Counted from the first letter of the stretch, positions 1-7,339 are shown. The stretch: 7,339 bases of DNA from Sphingomonadales bacterium (GCA_024636595.1 JAGXGT010000130.1:1-7339); one strand, 5' to 3'. Made by a program: numbers and translations. The notes: a model not told the origin generated them from the letters alone.

Positions 1-309
1 GCGCCGGGCAAATATGCGGCCTGCGATCAGACCAACGACGCCAAGCCCCAGCATCAGCAGGTTGGACGGTTCGGGAACCGCCGTCCCGCCGGTAGACGAT
101 CGGCCCGAAGCGCTTTTCTTGCCAGTGGAATTGTTCTGTGCCTGAGACCTACTCGATATGCTGCCATAGCCAGATGAATCGTCGCCGGAGCTAGCCCACC
201 CTTGGACCGTTCCGCGATTATCGATATTCTGCGCGGTTTCGGCGGGAGCAACTGCTGCGATCGTCATCGCTGCGGCAATTGCAAATATTGCACATGTCAT
301 GCGTTTCAC
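1..309 (-). CDS. Small PEP-CTERM sorting-domain protein (3' end cut by the window edge)
   Basis: Secreted small protein predicted to be anchored and processed by an exosortase. The frame is open for 103 codons to the left edge. An in-frame TGA (331-333) lies upstream. The first good start is GTG at 309, with GGAA (317-320) seven bases upstream; an ATG three codons later (300) is the alternative but is badly spaced from that site. From the GTG: Lys-Arg at 2-3, a hydrophobic Ala/Ile-rich signal peptide about 5-22, and a probable cleavage site near Ala26. A Ser/Gly/Asn-rich linker without recognisable domain (27-77) follows, then VPEPSN (78-83), a hydrophobic helix rich in Leu and Gly (84-97), and a basic end Arg-Ile-Phe-Ala-Arg-Arg. 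This signal-linker-PEP-helix-basic order defines PEP-CTERM proteins. Only the stop and perhaps a few residues are missing. No exosortase gene is in the window. The target or role of the linker is unknown. Confidence 0.8.
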   Translation of the reverse strand, partial: MKRMTCAIFAIAAAMTIAAVAPAETAQNIDNRGTVQGWASSGDDSSGYGSISSRSQAQNNSTGKKSASGRSSTGGTAVPEPSNLLMLGLGVVGLIAGRIFARR

Positions 310-506
310 GATCGATTTCCAGTTCCGTGATCAAAAAGCCTGTGAATATGATTAAGCAACATTCCTGCCAGATCGACGAAACCCGCTGTTTCGCGCAGAC
401 AGCTTGGTTAACCGCATTTCAAAAATTCTCGAGATGTAAGCTCAGCCGACATTAACCATCGTTCGCGGGACACGGATTTTGGCGGTTCCTGCCGATGCAA
501 CCGGGA
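310..506. other. Intergenic gap between hisF and the PEP-CTERM gene
   Basis: This 197-bp gap is more AT-rich than its flanks and contains no credible coding frame or RNA gene. It must hold the end of the his transcript and the leader of the PEP-CTERM gene, both on the minus strand. The only clear symmetry is a 6-bp inverted repeat (377-382 with 388-393, loop of 5) and a GGTTAACC palindrome (406-413). Neither is followed by a T-run, so no intrinsic terminator can be called, and I could not pick a convincing promoter. Confidence 0.5.
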
Positions 507-1268
507 TCAGGCCCGGGCAGGCAACCTGGCAGCGCGCAACGCCGCATGGGCTTCGGCTATGCTATGCTCGCCGAAATGAAAAATCGAGGCGGCGAGCACG
601 GCATTGGCATGACCCTCCGTCACCCCTTCGACCAGATGGTCAAGATTGCCGACGCCGCCGCTGGCCACGACCGGTATCGAGACCGCATCGGCGATCGTCC
701 GAACGAGCTCCAGATCATAACCGTCGCGGGTGCCGTCACGGTCCATTGAAGTCACCAGCAACTCGCCAGCGCCCATCTGAGCCATGCGCAACGCATGCTC
801 CAGCGCATCAATACCGGTCGGCGTACGACCGCCATGGGTAAAGATTTCCCAGCGCCCGTCAGCCACCCGCCGGGCATCGATCGACGCTACCATGCATTGG
901 CTGCCGAAGCGGGTGGCGATATCGCTGATCACTTCGGGACGGGTCACGGCGGCGCTATTCACCGCGACCTTGTCGGCCCCGGCCATCAGCAGCGCCCGCG
1001 CGTCGTCAGCGGTGCGCACGCCGCCGCCGACGGTGACCGGCATGAAACAGACCTCGGCCGTGCGCCGGACAACATCGATGATCGTGTCGCGATTTTCATG
1101 GGATGCAGTGATGTCGAGAAAGCAGAGTTCGTCGGCACCGGCCGCATCATAGGCCTGCGCCTGCTCGACCGGATCACCGGCATCCTGCAGGTCAACAAAA
1201 TTGACACCCTTGACGACGCGGCCATTGGCAACATCAAGACAGGGGATGACGCGGATCCGGACGGTCAT
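507..1268 (-). CDS. hisF: Imidazole glycerol phosphate synthase, cyclase subunit HisF
   Basis: Cyclase half of the cytoplasmic HisH-HisF synthase. It takes ammonia from HisH and converts PRFAR to imidazole glycerol phosphate and AICAR, in the histidine pathway with a link to purines. The 253 residues match the usual length of this (beta/alpha)8 barrel. Visible family marks are the N-terminal strand ending CLD with catalytic Asp12, the second catalytic Asp131 (ASIDAR), and phosphate-binding GGGVRT (81-86) and SGGVG (203-207). The ammonia-gate residues at the barrel base also appear: Arg6, Glu47, Lys100 and Glu169, by comparison with the Thermotoga enzyme. The start is ATG at 1268, with AGG (1277-1279) eight bases upstream. 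It is last in the hisB-hisH-hisA-hisF order and separated from hisA by 118 bp holding a palindromic repeat. No hisE follows. Confidence 0.97.
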   Translation of the reverse strand: MTVRIRVIPCLDVANGRVVKGVNFVDLQDAGDPVEQAQAYDAAGADELCFLDITASHENRDTIIDVVRRTAEVCFMPVTVGGGVRTADDARALLMAGADKVAVNSAAVTRPEVISDIATRFGSQCMVASIDARRVADGRWEIFTHGGRTPTGIDALEHALRMAQMGAGELLVTSMDRDGTRDGYDLELVRTIADAVSIPVVASGGVGNLDHLVEGVTEGHANAVLAASIFHFGEHSIAEAHAALRAARLPARA

Positions 1269-1288
1269 CTTACATACCTATTAATTGC

Positions 1289-1366
1289 TGTGCTCCGGAC
1301 TTGATCCGGAGCCCGCAAGTCTATGCGCTGCAGACGCCAGGGCTCCAGCTCGGAGGCCGGAGCACA
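1289..1366. repeat. Nested palindromic intergenic repeat between hisA and hisF
   Basis: A 78-bp element with 10-bp perfect terminal inverted repeats: TGTGCTCCGG at 1289-1298 and CCGGAGCACA at 1357-1366. Inside are a perfect 8-bp hairpin (GCTCCGGA at 1292-1299 with TCCGGAGC at 1305-1312, five-base loop CTTGA) and a 7-bp pair GGAGCCC (1308-1314) with GGGCTCC (1340-1346). The arms therefore allow several alternative folds. The CCGGACTTGATCCGG core resembles short palindromic repeats scattered between genes in alphaproteobacteria (recollection, not searched). It lies within the his transcript on the minus strand. No T-run follows either arm closely enough for a standard terminator. Confidence 0.8.
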
Positions 1367-1386
1367 ATGTTTTTCTGCTAGTGTTT

Positions 1387-2112
1387 TCATCGGTTGGCCA
1401 TCGCGATCGCCGTCGCCAGATCTAGCCGGCCATCATACAGCGCCCGTCCGGTAATCACCCCTTCGACACCATCCTTGGCAAACTGGCTAAGCATATGGAT
1501 ATCGTCCAGCCCCTTTACCCCGCCGCTGGCGATCACCGGGATATCGACGCCGCGCGCCAGATCGACCGTCGCTTCGATATTGCAGCCGGTGAGCATGCCG
1601 TCACGGCCGACATCGGTGAACAGGATCGAGGCGACACCCGCATCTTCAAACCGGCGGGCCAGGTCTCGCACGCTGACATCCGAAACATCGGCCCAGCCTT
1701 CGGTCGCTACCATGCCGTCCCGCGCGTCGACAGCAACGACAATGCCGCCTTCATATTCTTTCGCCATATCCTTGACGAATTCCGGGTCCTTGAGCGCTGC
1801 TGTACCAATCACCAGCCGGGCGACCCCCAGCTCGAACCAGCGCTCAACCGTCTCGCGGTTGCGAATCCCGCCGCCCAGCTGCACATAGCCCGGGAAACTG
1901 GCGATAATCGCCTCGACCGCCTCCGCGTTGCGCGGTGAGCCTGCGAAGGCACCATCAAGATCGACGACATGGATATGCTCGGCCCCCGCAGCGGCGAACA
2001 GGCCCGCCTGTTCCGCAGGATTGTCGCCGTATACCGTGGCCCGATCCATATCGCCTTCGGCAAGCCGCACGACTTCGCCGGATTTCAGATCAATGGCGGG
2101 AAATACGATCAT
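1387..2112 (-). CDS. hisA: ProFAR isomerase HisA
   Basis: 1-(5-phosphoribosyl)-5-[(5-phosphoribosylamino)methylideneamino]imidazole-4-carboxamide isomerase, the Amadori rearrangement that makes the PRFAR used by HisHF. The chosen start, ATG at 2112, gives 241 residues beginning MIVFPAID, the usual HisA N-terminus. It overlaps the hisH stop as ATGA, and GGAG lies eight bases upstream inside hisH. A GTG at 2121 is in frame but has no spaced ribosome site. It is a (beta/alpha)8 barrel with general base Asp8 and the second catalytic Asp129 (VAVDAR). Other marks are GGGIR (80-84), TDVGRDGMLTG (166-176), SGGV (196-199) and the C-terminal TGRALYDG (221-228). The four-base overlap indicates translational coupling with hisH. 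All catalytic positions are intact. HisF is a related barrel, but this protein lacks the HisF gate residues and has the HisA start and end motifs. Confidence 0.97.
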   Translation of the reverse strand: MIVFPAIDLKSGEVVRLAEGDMDRATVYGDNPAEQAGLFAAAGAEHIHVVDLDGAFAGSPRNAEAVEAIIASFPGYVQLGGGIRNRETVERWFELGVARLVIGTAALKDPEFVKDMAKEYEGGIVVAVDARDGMVATEGWADVSDVSVRDLARRFEDAGVASILFTDVGRDGMLTGCNIEATVDLARGVDIPVIASGGVKGLDDIHMLSQFAKDGVEGVITGRALYDGRLDLATAIAMANR

Positions 2113-2729
2113 GGTTTCCACTCCAGAAAACGATTGAGAAAGGCCAGTCCATAAGCCTGGCTTTTTTCGGGATGAAACTGGACGCCGACAATATTGTCGC
2201 GGCCCACCGCCGATACCAGCGAACCGCCATGATCGGTGGTCGCCAATATGTCGGCCTTGTCCGCCACGGCAAAATGATAGCCGTGCAGATAATAAGCCTC
2301 GCCGGGCTCCAGCAGATCATGCCCTTCTGTCGGGGTCACATCGTTCCAGCCCATATGCGGGATTTTTATCGTTTCATCCGCCGGTTCGATCGCCTCGACG
2401 GTGCCGCCGATCCAGCCAAGGCCGGCATGCGCGCCAAATTCAATGCCCTTGTCGGCCAGCATCTGCATCCCGACGCATATGCCAAGAAAGGGCGTGTTTT
2501 CTTCGCACACCCGCCGCTCCATCGCGGCCACCATGCCCTCAATTCCGACCAAAGCATCTCGGCAGGCACCGAATGCACCGACACCCGGCAATATGATCCG
2601 GTCCGCCCGCGCAACCAGGTTCGGGTCTGCCGTCACCGCCACATCCCCGGCGCCTGCGGCCATCAATGCATTGTGAACACTGTGCAGGTTACCGGCACCA
2701 AAATCTATCAGAGCGATGGTTTCAGACAT
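2109..2729 (-). CDS. hisH: Imidazole glycerol phosphate synthase, glutamine amidotransferase subunit HisH
   Basis: Class I glutamine amidotransferase that hydrolyses glutamine and passes ammonia through HisF. The start is taken as ATG at 2729, giving 206 residues (MSETIALIDFGAGNLHS), which fits the family's N-terminus. A TTG at 2741 would add four residues without a better ribosome site. The catalytic triad is visible: nucleophile Cys85 in FLGICVGMQ, and His186 and Glu188 in VQFHPEKSQ. The oxyanion strand PGVG is at 48-51 and the conserved PHMGWN at 124-129. It overlaps hisA by four bases downstream. Upstream, 165 bp holding a large hairpin repeat separates it from hisB. The ribosome site before ATG 2729 is weak, so re-initiation after the repeat may matter (inference). 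Confidence 0.96.
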   Translation of the reverse strand: MSETIALIDFGAGNLHSVHNALMAAGAGDVAVTADPNLVARADRIILPGVGAFGACRDALVGIEGMVAAMERRVCEENTPFLGICVGMQMLADKGIEFGAHAGLGWIGGTVEAIEPADETIKIPHMGWNDVTPTEGHDLLEPGEAYYLHGYHFAVADKADILATTDHGGSLVSAVGRDNIVGVQFHPEKSQAYGLAFLNRFLEWKP

Positions 2730-2778
2730 GGTGCAGTTCAACCGCCGAAGGCGCTCAAAATGAAATGCCCGCTATTGG

Positions 2779-2855
2779 TATCGCGCGAAGGCGCGAAGGC
2801 GCGAAGAATATCCGAAAGCCGCACTTGCTTCGCGACTTCGCGACTTCGCGTGATA
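2779..2855. repeat. Large imperfect palindrome of 8-base units between hisB and hisH
   Basis: The left arm carries three tandem copies of GCGCGAAG (2783-2806). The right arm carries three of CTTCGCG plus A, A or T (2828-2851), the reverse complement of the same unit. With flanking TATC (2779-2782) and GATA (2852-2855) the arms pair over 28 positions, interrupted by only two G-A mismatches and one G-U pair. The loop is 21 bases (2807-2827). This modular design is typical of short interspersed palindromes in sphingomonad intergenic DNA (recollection). It sits inside the his cluster, so a his transcript from hisB would carry it. Neither strand has a T-run after the stem, so it is not a standard intrinsic terminator. 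A role in mRNA stability or attenuation is possible but unproven. Confidence 0.85.
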
Positions 2856-2894
2856 AAGTCATAAGAAAAAGTCCGCTGACGCGGGAAACGCGAC

Positions 2895-3488
2895 TCAGCC
2901 ACCCAATTGCCCCTTGGTCGAGGGAATCGCGTCGCCCTTGCGCGGGTCGCGCTCTACCGCCTGGCGCATCGCGCGGGCGAAGCCTTTGAAGATGCTCTCC
3001 GCGATATGGTGGTTATTTTCGCCATAGAGCAGTTCGATATGGAGCGTGATCCCGGCAGCATCGGCGACGCTGTGAAACCAGTGCTTGAACAATTCGGTGT
3101 CCATCTCGCCCAGCCGTTCCTGCGTGAAACCGGCGTTCCAGACCAGATAGGGACGCGCGGAAATATCCAGCGCAACCCGGCTCAGGGTCTCGTCCATCGG
3201 CGAATAGGCGCTACCGTAGCGCACGATCCCCGCCTTGTCGCCAAGCGCCTGCTCGATCGCCTGGCCGAGCGCAATGCCGCTGTCTTCCGTGGTATGATGC
3301 TGATCAACATGGAGGTCGCCCTTGATCCGCATGGTCAAATCGATCAGCGAATGGCGGGAGAATTGTTCGATCATATGATCAAGAAAACCGATGCCGGTCG
3401 ACACGTCAAATTGTCCGGTCCCGTCGAGATTCAACTCGACAAAAATCTCGGTTTCCTTGGTATTTCGTTCGATTGTCGCTATTCTCAT
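2895..3488 (-). CDS. hisB: Imidazoleglycerol-phosphate dehydratase HisB (monofunctional)
   Basis: Cytoplasmic manganese enzyme that dehydrates imidazole glycerol phosphate to imidazole acetol phosphate, the step after HisHF. The 197 residues correspond to the dehydratase alone. The histidinol-phosphatase domain fused in enterobacterial HisB is absent, so that activity must be encoded elsewhere. Metal-binding and active-site motifs are all present: FLDHM (35-39), HHTTED (64-69), HWFHS (136-140), ENNHHIAES (157-165) with Lys168. The C-terminal PSTKG (189-193) is also characteristic. The start is ATG at 3488. The ribosome site is weak, an AGG about nine bases upstream. This is the first gene of the his cluster, divergent from sspB, and a promoter is expected in the 114-bp gap. 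Confidence 0.97.
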   Translation of the reverse strand: MRIATIERNTKETEIFVELNLDGTGQFDVSTGIGFLDHMIEQFSRHSLIDLTMRIKGDLHVDQHHTTEDSGIALGQAIEQALGDKAGIVRYGSAYSPMDETLSRVALDISARPYLVWNAGFTQERLGEMDTELFKHWFHSVADAAGITLHIELLYGENNHHIAESIFKGFARAMRQAVERDPRKGDAIPSTKGQLGG

Positions 3489-3496
3489 GCAACAGG

Positions 3497-3524
3497 CCTA
3501 TAATGGCTTGGACAAATCAGGCAA
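3497..3524 (-). promoter_or_regulatory. Candidate sigma-70-type promoter for hisB
   Basis: Reading the minus strand, TTGCCT (3524-3519) and TATAGG (3502-3497) are 16 bases apart, each matching four of six consensus positions. Transcription would begin only a few bases before the hisB ATG at 3488, giving a nearly leaderless mRNA, which would fit the weak ribosome site. On the opposite strand the same spot contains a perfect TATAAT (3499-3504) facing sspB, but without a -35 at suitable distance. This is a pattern match only. Confidence 0.25.
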
Positions 3525-3540
3525 GAATTTCGCGGCCTTT

Positions 3541-3573
3541 GGTCAACGCAAAATTCATTTTACGCTCTTGACC
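3541..3573. promoter_or_regulatory. Operator-like dyad in the divergent hisB/sspB gap
   Basis: An interrupted inverted repeat: GGTCAA (3541-3546) with TTGACC (3568-3573) outside, and AAAAT (3550-3554) with ATTTT (3557-3561) inside, slightly off-centre from each other. It lies between the two divergent starts, where a regulator could affect both genes. No known regulator's site is recognised, and symmetry of this quality could arise by chance. Confidence 0.25.
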
Positions 3574-3602
3574 CCATGCCCGCTTCGCGCCACCAAGTGC
3601 AA

Positions 3603-4084
3603 ATGAGCGATGATGCACCCGATAGCCTGATTCCTTACGATGAAATCGTGCAGGAAGCCCTGCGCGCCGTTGTGGGCCGGGTGCTGGGAGAGGTCGTCAA
3701 GGGCGGCCTGCCCGGTGAACATCATTTCTACACCACCTTCAAGACCCGCGCACCCGGCGTCGATATCCCCGATCATCTGATCGCAAGATTCCCGGACGAG
3801 ATGACGATTGTCATCCAGAACCGCTATTGGGACCTGAAAGTCGACAAGGACCGGTTCGAGGTCGGCCTGAGTTTCAACCAGATCAGCTCGATGCTGCATA
3901 TCCCGTTTGCGGCGATTACCTCGTTCGTCGATCCGGCGGTGGACTTTGCTTTGCAATTTCAGGTTGATGAGGTCGAGGGCGATTTGAACGGGCACGATCC
4001 GGCCGAGAATGATGGCGAAACCGAAACCGTCAAACCGGTTGACGATGGTTCCAACGTGGTGACGGTGGACTTCGGCAAGAAAAA

Positions 4085-4088
<4 letters not shown>
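3603..4088 (+). CDS. sspB: SspB-type ClpXP adaptor protein
   Basis: Adaptor that tethers substrates, classically ssrA-tagged proteins from stalled ribosomes, to the ClpXP protease. From ATG 3603 the protein has 161 residues and begins [20 protein letters not shown], as alphaproteobacterial SspB proteins do. An ATG at 3576 would add nine residues of unlike character, and neither start has a strong ribosome site. The substrate-binding fold spans about 8-122, with the family's HFYTTFKT (41-48), APGVDIP (50-56), [16 protein letters not shown] (63-78), IPFAAI (100-105) and [12 protein letters not shown] (108-119). An acidic linker (about 121-150) leads to a short conserved end, [11 protein letters not shown]. 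By analogy with E. coli SspB this should be the ClpX-docking tail (inference). It overlaps fumC by four bases. Confidence 0.93.
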
Positions 4089-5479
<1,391 letters not shown>

Positions 5480-5497
5480 TCCGGGAACAAGAACGCT

Positions 5498-5794
5498 ATG
5501 TCGATAGTCAGAAATCTTTTCACCACGATGGTCGGTTACGAAGCACGCAAACACACCAGCGGCCATGGGCTACGGAATTTCGGCCTCGGCATAATCGCCG
5601 CCCGCATCGCGACCCACTCGGTACCCGGCGCGCTTCTGGTGGGTGGGGCATTGATCGCCAAGAAAATTTATGATGACTCGAAAGACGGCAGAGCCGTCCC
5701 CGCATCCGAAGCGGTCATCGAGATTGAAGGTCGGCCGGTTCCGGAAGACAGCGACCCCGTTGTCGAACCGCCGGTATTACGGCTTCCCGGTTAG
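5498..5794 (+). CDS. Conserved-looking hypothetical small protein, possible membrane helix
   Basis: I do not recognise a named family. The 98-residue protein starts at ATG 5498, 18 bp after fumC, with GGGAA (5483-5487) ten bases upstream, and is probably co-transcribed with sspB and fumC. The N-terminal third is basic and His-containing. A moderately hydrophobic Gly/Ala/Ile-rich stretch (about 27-54, including [16 protein letters not shown]) could be a single membrane-associated helix, followed by basic residues. The C-terminal third (about 64-98) is acidic and Pro-rich, ending RLPG, and is probably disordered. There is no signal peptide or cysteine. Codon use resembles the neighbouring genes, which supports it being real. 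Its last 18 bases overlap the end of the opposite-strand DUF2585 gene. Confidence 0.7.
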   Translation: MSIVRNLFTTMVGYEARKHTSGHGLRNFGLGIIAARIATHSVPGALLVGGALIAKKIYDDSKDGRAVPASEAVIEIEGRPVPEDSDPVVEPPVLRLPG

Positions 5795-6388
5795 CCAGTA
5801 GCCGGTACCGGCGGCCTGCCAATCTTTCACCGCTTCGATCGGTACGGTCAGCATCAGGATGTTGAGCGCTAGATTGTCGCGGATCATATAGCCGGTAAAA
5901 AGTTCGAAGATCAGGGCAATCGTCAGCGTCACCTTCCATGGCAGACGCGAGGCGAGGAAAAAACCGAATATCATCCAGGCAATATCGGCCATCGAATTGA
6001 TGATGCTGTCACCTTCATAGCCATAGGAAATGGTTGCTTCGCGATAGCGGCCGATGATCACCGGCGAATTTTCCAACACTTCCCAGGCGCCCTCGATCAA
6101 AATCGACAGGCACAGGATCACGCCGAGCGGCAACAGCTTGGGGAAGCGCTTGCGCAAGAGATTGCCGATTCCGAAAAAGATGAACCCGTGGATAATATGA
6201 CTCATCGAATACCAGTCGACGAGATGCTGGCTGTTTTCCGAAGATTGCACAATTCCGTGCCAAAGCTTGACGGTACCGCAGGAGCAGATCGCAGGCCGCC
6301 CCATGGCAAGCAGGATCAGCGCAAAACCAGCAAACAATAAAAGGGCGCAAAGCCCGCTATATTTGCTAATCCTAAGCGGCCAAGCCAT
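5777..6388 (-). CDS. UPF0314/DUF2585 family integral membrane protein
   Basis: Uncharacterised inner-membrane protein family found mainly in alphaproteobacteria. The start is ATG at 6388, giving 203 residues, with a strong GGAGAGGG site ending eight bases upstream. The same frame stays open upstream to 6697, but that extension is unsupported. Membrane segments are likely at about 10-29, 62-79, 86-103, 132-148 and 152-169. Family motifs seen are [16 protein letters not shown] (30-45), [16 protein letters not shown] (53-68), EGAWEVLEN (99-107), [10 protein letters not shown] (126-135) and [12 protein letters not shown] (165-176). Many polar residues (His64, His67, Glu99, Glu103, Asn107, Asp127, Asp135, Glu162) lie in or next to membrane helices. 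That would suit an enzyme or metal-binding protein, but the function is not known. It is divergent from the MFS gene and convergent, with an 18-base overlap, with the preceding small gene. Confidence 0.9.
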   Translation of the reverse strand: MAWPLRISKYSGLCALLLFAGFALILLAMGRPAICSCGTVKLWHGIVQSSENSQHLVDWYSMSHIIHGFIFFGIGNLLRKRFPKLLPLGVILCLSILIEGAWEVLENSPVIIGRYREATISYGYEGDSIINSMADIAWMIFGFFLASRLPWKVTLTIALIFELFTGYMIRDNLALNILMLTVPIEAVKDWQAAGTGYWLTGKP

Positions 6389-6513
6389 ATTGATTTCCCT
6401 CTCCAAAAAATGGATTGAGAACAGCTTATCCTTCCAATTGCAATATTGATTGTTACTGACATTGCTGTAAGCTCCGCCAAAGCCGCGACCGATAAGCGGC
6501 ACAGGAGAGCATA
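6389..6513. promoter_or_regulatory. Divergent promoter region between the DUF2585 and MFS genes
   Basis: A 125-bp gap that should contain promoters for both genes. Its middle is AT-rich and carries two palindromes side by side, CAATTG (6435-6440) and CAATATTG (6441-6448), followed by a further ATTG. These could be a regulator's site. No -35/-10 pair of good spacing stands out on either strand. Strong ribosome sites close both ends: GGAGAGGG before the minus gene and AGGAGA (6503-6508) before the plus gene. Confidence 0.4.
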
Positions 6514-7339
6514 TTGGCAACCACCGCGCAATCGGGGCGAGAGCCCCGCAAATTCTACGGCTGGACCAATGTCGGCCTGCTCTTCTTCCTGCAATTCGCC
6601 GCTTCCGGCTTTGTCTATTTTGCTTATTCCGTGGTTTTCCCGGTGATGGTCGAGACCATGGCATGGAACCGCGGTACGGCATCGCTGGCGCAGTCAATCG
6701 CGCTGATGATGCTCGGCCTGGCCTATCCGTTGACCGGCTTTCTGCTCAGCCGATATGGCGTCCGCCGGACGGTCACCATCGGGCTGCTGGTCATGCTTTC
6801 CGGACTGCTGTTGCTGGTTTCCGTCGTTACCGAAATCTGGCAGTGGATCATGATCTGGGGTGGCGTCATGGGCCTGTCCTTTGCCCTGACCGGCCCGATC
6901 TGCTCGCAAACCGCGATGATCAGCTGGTTCAGCATCAAAAGGTCAACGACGATCGGAATTGTCATGACTGGTGGCGCTTTGGGTGGTGCCTTGGCGCAAC
7001 CGATACTGGCGACCATGATGGACCAGTTAGACAGCTGGCGTGCGGCCTGGCTGATTGCCGCTGCCATGGTCACTGTGGCCCTGATCGCCGCGCAATTTAT
7101 CATCAATCGGCCGCAGGATATCGGTCAATTTCCCGACGATGTCGATCCGGGCTTGGCGGCTCAGGGCCCGCTCGGCCAAAACTTGCGCCCCAAAACCCAT
7201 CGTACCGGCCATGACTGGACGATGAAGCAGGTCATCCGGACCCCGACGCTTTATCTCCTGATGCTGGTCACGCTCGGCTATCTGGGCACCTTCTTTTTCC
7301 TGCTGAACCACGGGGTTCTCCACCTTACCGACAACGGAC
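6514..7339 (+). CDS. Major facilitator superfamily transporter, oxalate/formate antiporter-like (3' end cut)
   Basis: N-terminal 275 residues of an inner-membrane MFS carrier; the frame is open to the right edge. The start is TTG at 6514, with AGGAGA (6503-6508) ideally spaced, GGAG being six bases upstream. TAA at 6493-6495 closes the frame, and the next in-frame ATG lies beyond the first membrane helix. Helices are likely near 19-45, 56-79, 87-105, 109-130, 144-165 and 177-197, then a central loop (198-240) and the seventh helix (243-267). The helix 2-3 loop [11 protein letters not shown] (75-85) is a degenerate MFS motif [13 protein letters not shown] after helix 6 is typical of the oxalate/formate and monocarboxylate antiporter-like branch. 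That suggests an organic-acid substrate, but the actual substrate cannot be told from this sequence or its neighbours. Confidence 0.88.
   Translation, partial: MATTAQSGREPRKFYGWTNVGLLFFLQFAASGFVYFAYSVVFPVMVETMAWNRGTASLAQSIALMMLGLAYPLTGFLLSRYGVRRTVTIGLLVMLSGLLLLVSVVTEIWQWIMIWGGVMGLSFALTGPICSQTAMISWFSIKRSTTIGIVMTGGALGGALAQPILATMMDQLDSWRAAWLIAAAMVTVALIAAQFIINRPQDIGQFPDDVDPGLAAQGPLGQNLRPKTHRTGHDWTMKQVIRTPTLYLLMLVTLGYLGTFFFLLNHGVLHLTDNG

Noticed and set aside
377..393. Hairpin CGAAAC/GTTTCG as a terminator of the his cluster
   Set aside because: The stem is only six base pairs and no T-run follows on the minus strand.
350..456. TTAA motifs as a CtrA binding site
   Set aside because: The TTAA copies at 352, 408 and 452 are not seven bases apart, so the paired CtrA box is absent.
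2783..2851. CRISPR-like array from the repeated 8-base units
   Set aside because: The units are contiguous without spacers and form two inverted arms, which is a palindrome and not an array.
1935..2864. A 309-codon open frame on the plus strand
   Set aside because: It lies antisense to hisA and hisH and runs through the hairpin repeat. HisA and HisH on the other strand have complete family motifs, so this is a by-product of GC-rich codon use.
3576..3602. Earlier ATG at 3576 for sspB
   Set aside because: It adds nine residues with no family resemblance and has no better ribosome site than the ATG at 3603. It cannot be strictly excluded.
6389..6697. N-terminal extension of the DUF2585 gene to 6697
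   Set aside because: The added 103 residues are Arg/Pro-rich and unlike the family, and run antisense into the transporter gene. The ATG at 6388 has a strong, well-placed ribosome site.
6663..7214. A 183-codon open frame on the plus strand
   Set aside because: It is out of frame with the transporter, whose helices, motif A and [12 protein letters not shown] read continuously in the frame starting at 6514.

Overview
The window reads as a moderately GC-rich alphaproteobacterial chromosome segment, most likely from a sphingomonad (Sphingomonadales). Three things point there: an SspB of the alphaproteobacterial type, a UPF0314/DUF2585 membrane protein, and a small secreted protein with a sphingomonad-style PEP-CTERM tail. 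This placement is inference from protein character and gene content; no database was searched.

Layout. Positions 1-309 (minus) hold nearly all of a small PEP-CTERM protein gene, cut by the left edge. Positions 507-3488 (minus) hold a histidine biosynthesis cluster transcribed hisB, hisH, hisA, hisF. hisH and hisA overlap by four bases, but the other two junctions are long gaps filled by palindromic repeats: a 28-bp-arm hairpin built from 8-base units between hisB and hisH, and a nested GC-rich palindrome between hisA and hisF. Divergent from hisB, positions 3603-5794 (plus) hold sspB (ClpXP adaptor), fumC (class II fumarase, GTG start overlapping the sspB stop) and an unrecognised 98-residue protein. 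The last of these meets tail-to-tail, with an 18-base overlap, a DUF2585 membrane protein gene on the minus strand (5777-6388). A divergent 125-bp AT-rich gap then leads into a major facilitator transporter of the oxalate/formate antiporter-like type (6514 to the right edge, plus, TTG start), cut by the window.

How the genes work together. HisH and HisF form imidazole glycerol phosphate synthase. HisA supplies its substrate and HisB takes its product, so the four genes cover four protein subunits and three consecutive pathway steps. hisE, which often follows hisF in alphaproteobacteria, is not present in the 197 bp after hisF, where the PEP-CTERM gene lies instead. SspB and FumC are linked by overlap, not by an obvious shared function.

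Most of the window is ordinary housekeeping DNA. I see no clear new multi-gene system. The items most worth a second look are the two structured repeats inside the his cluster, the small PEP-CTERM gene at the end of that cluster, the conserved polar residues in the DUF2585 membrane protein, and the tail-to-tail overlap of the 98-residue gene with it.
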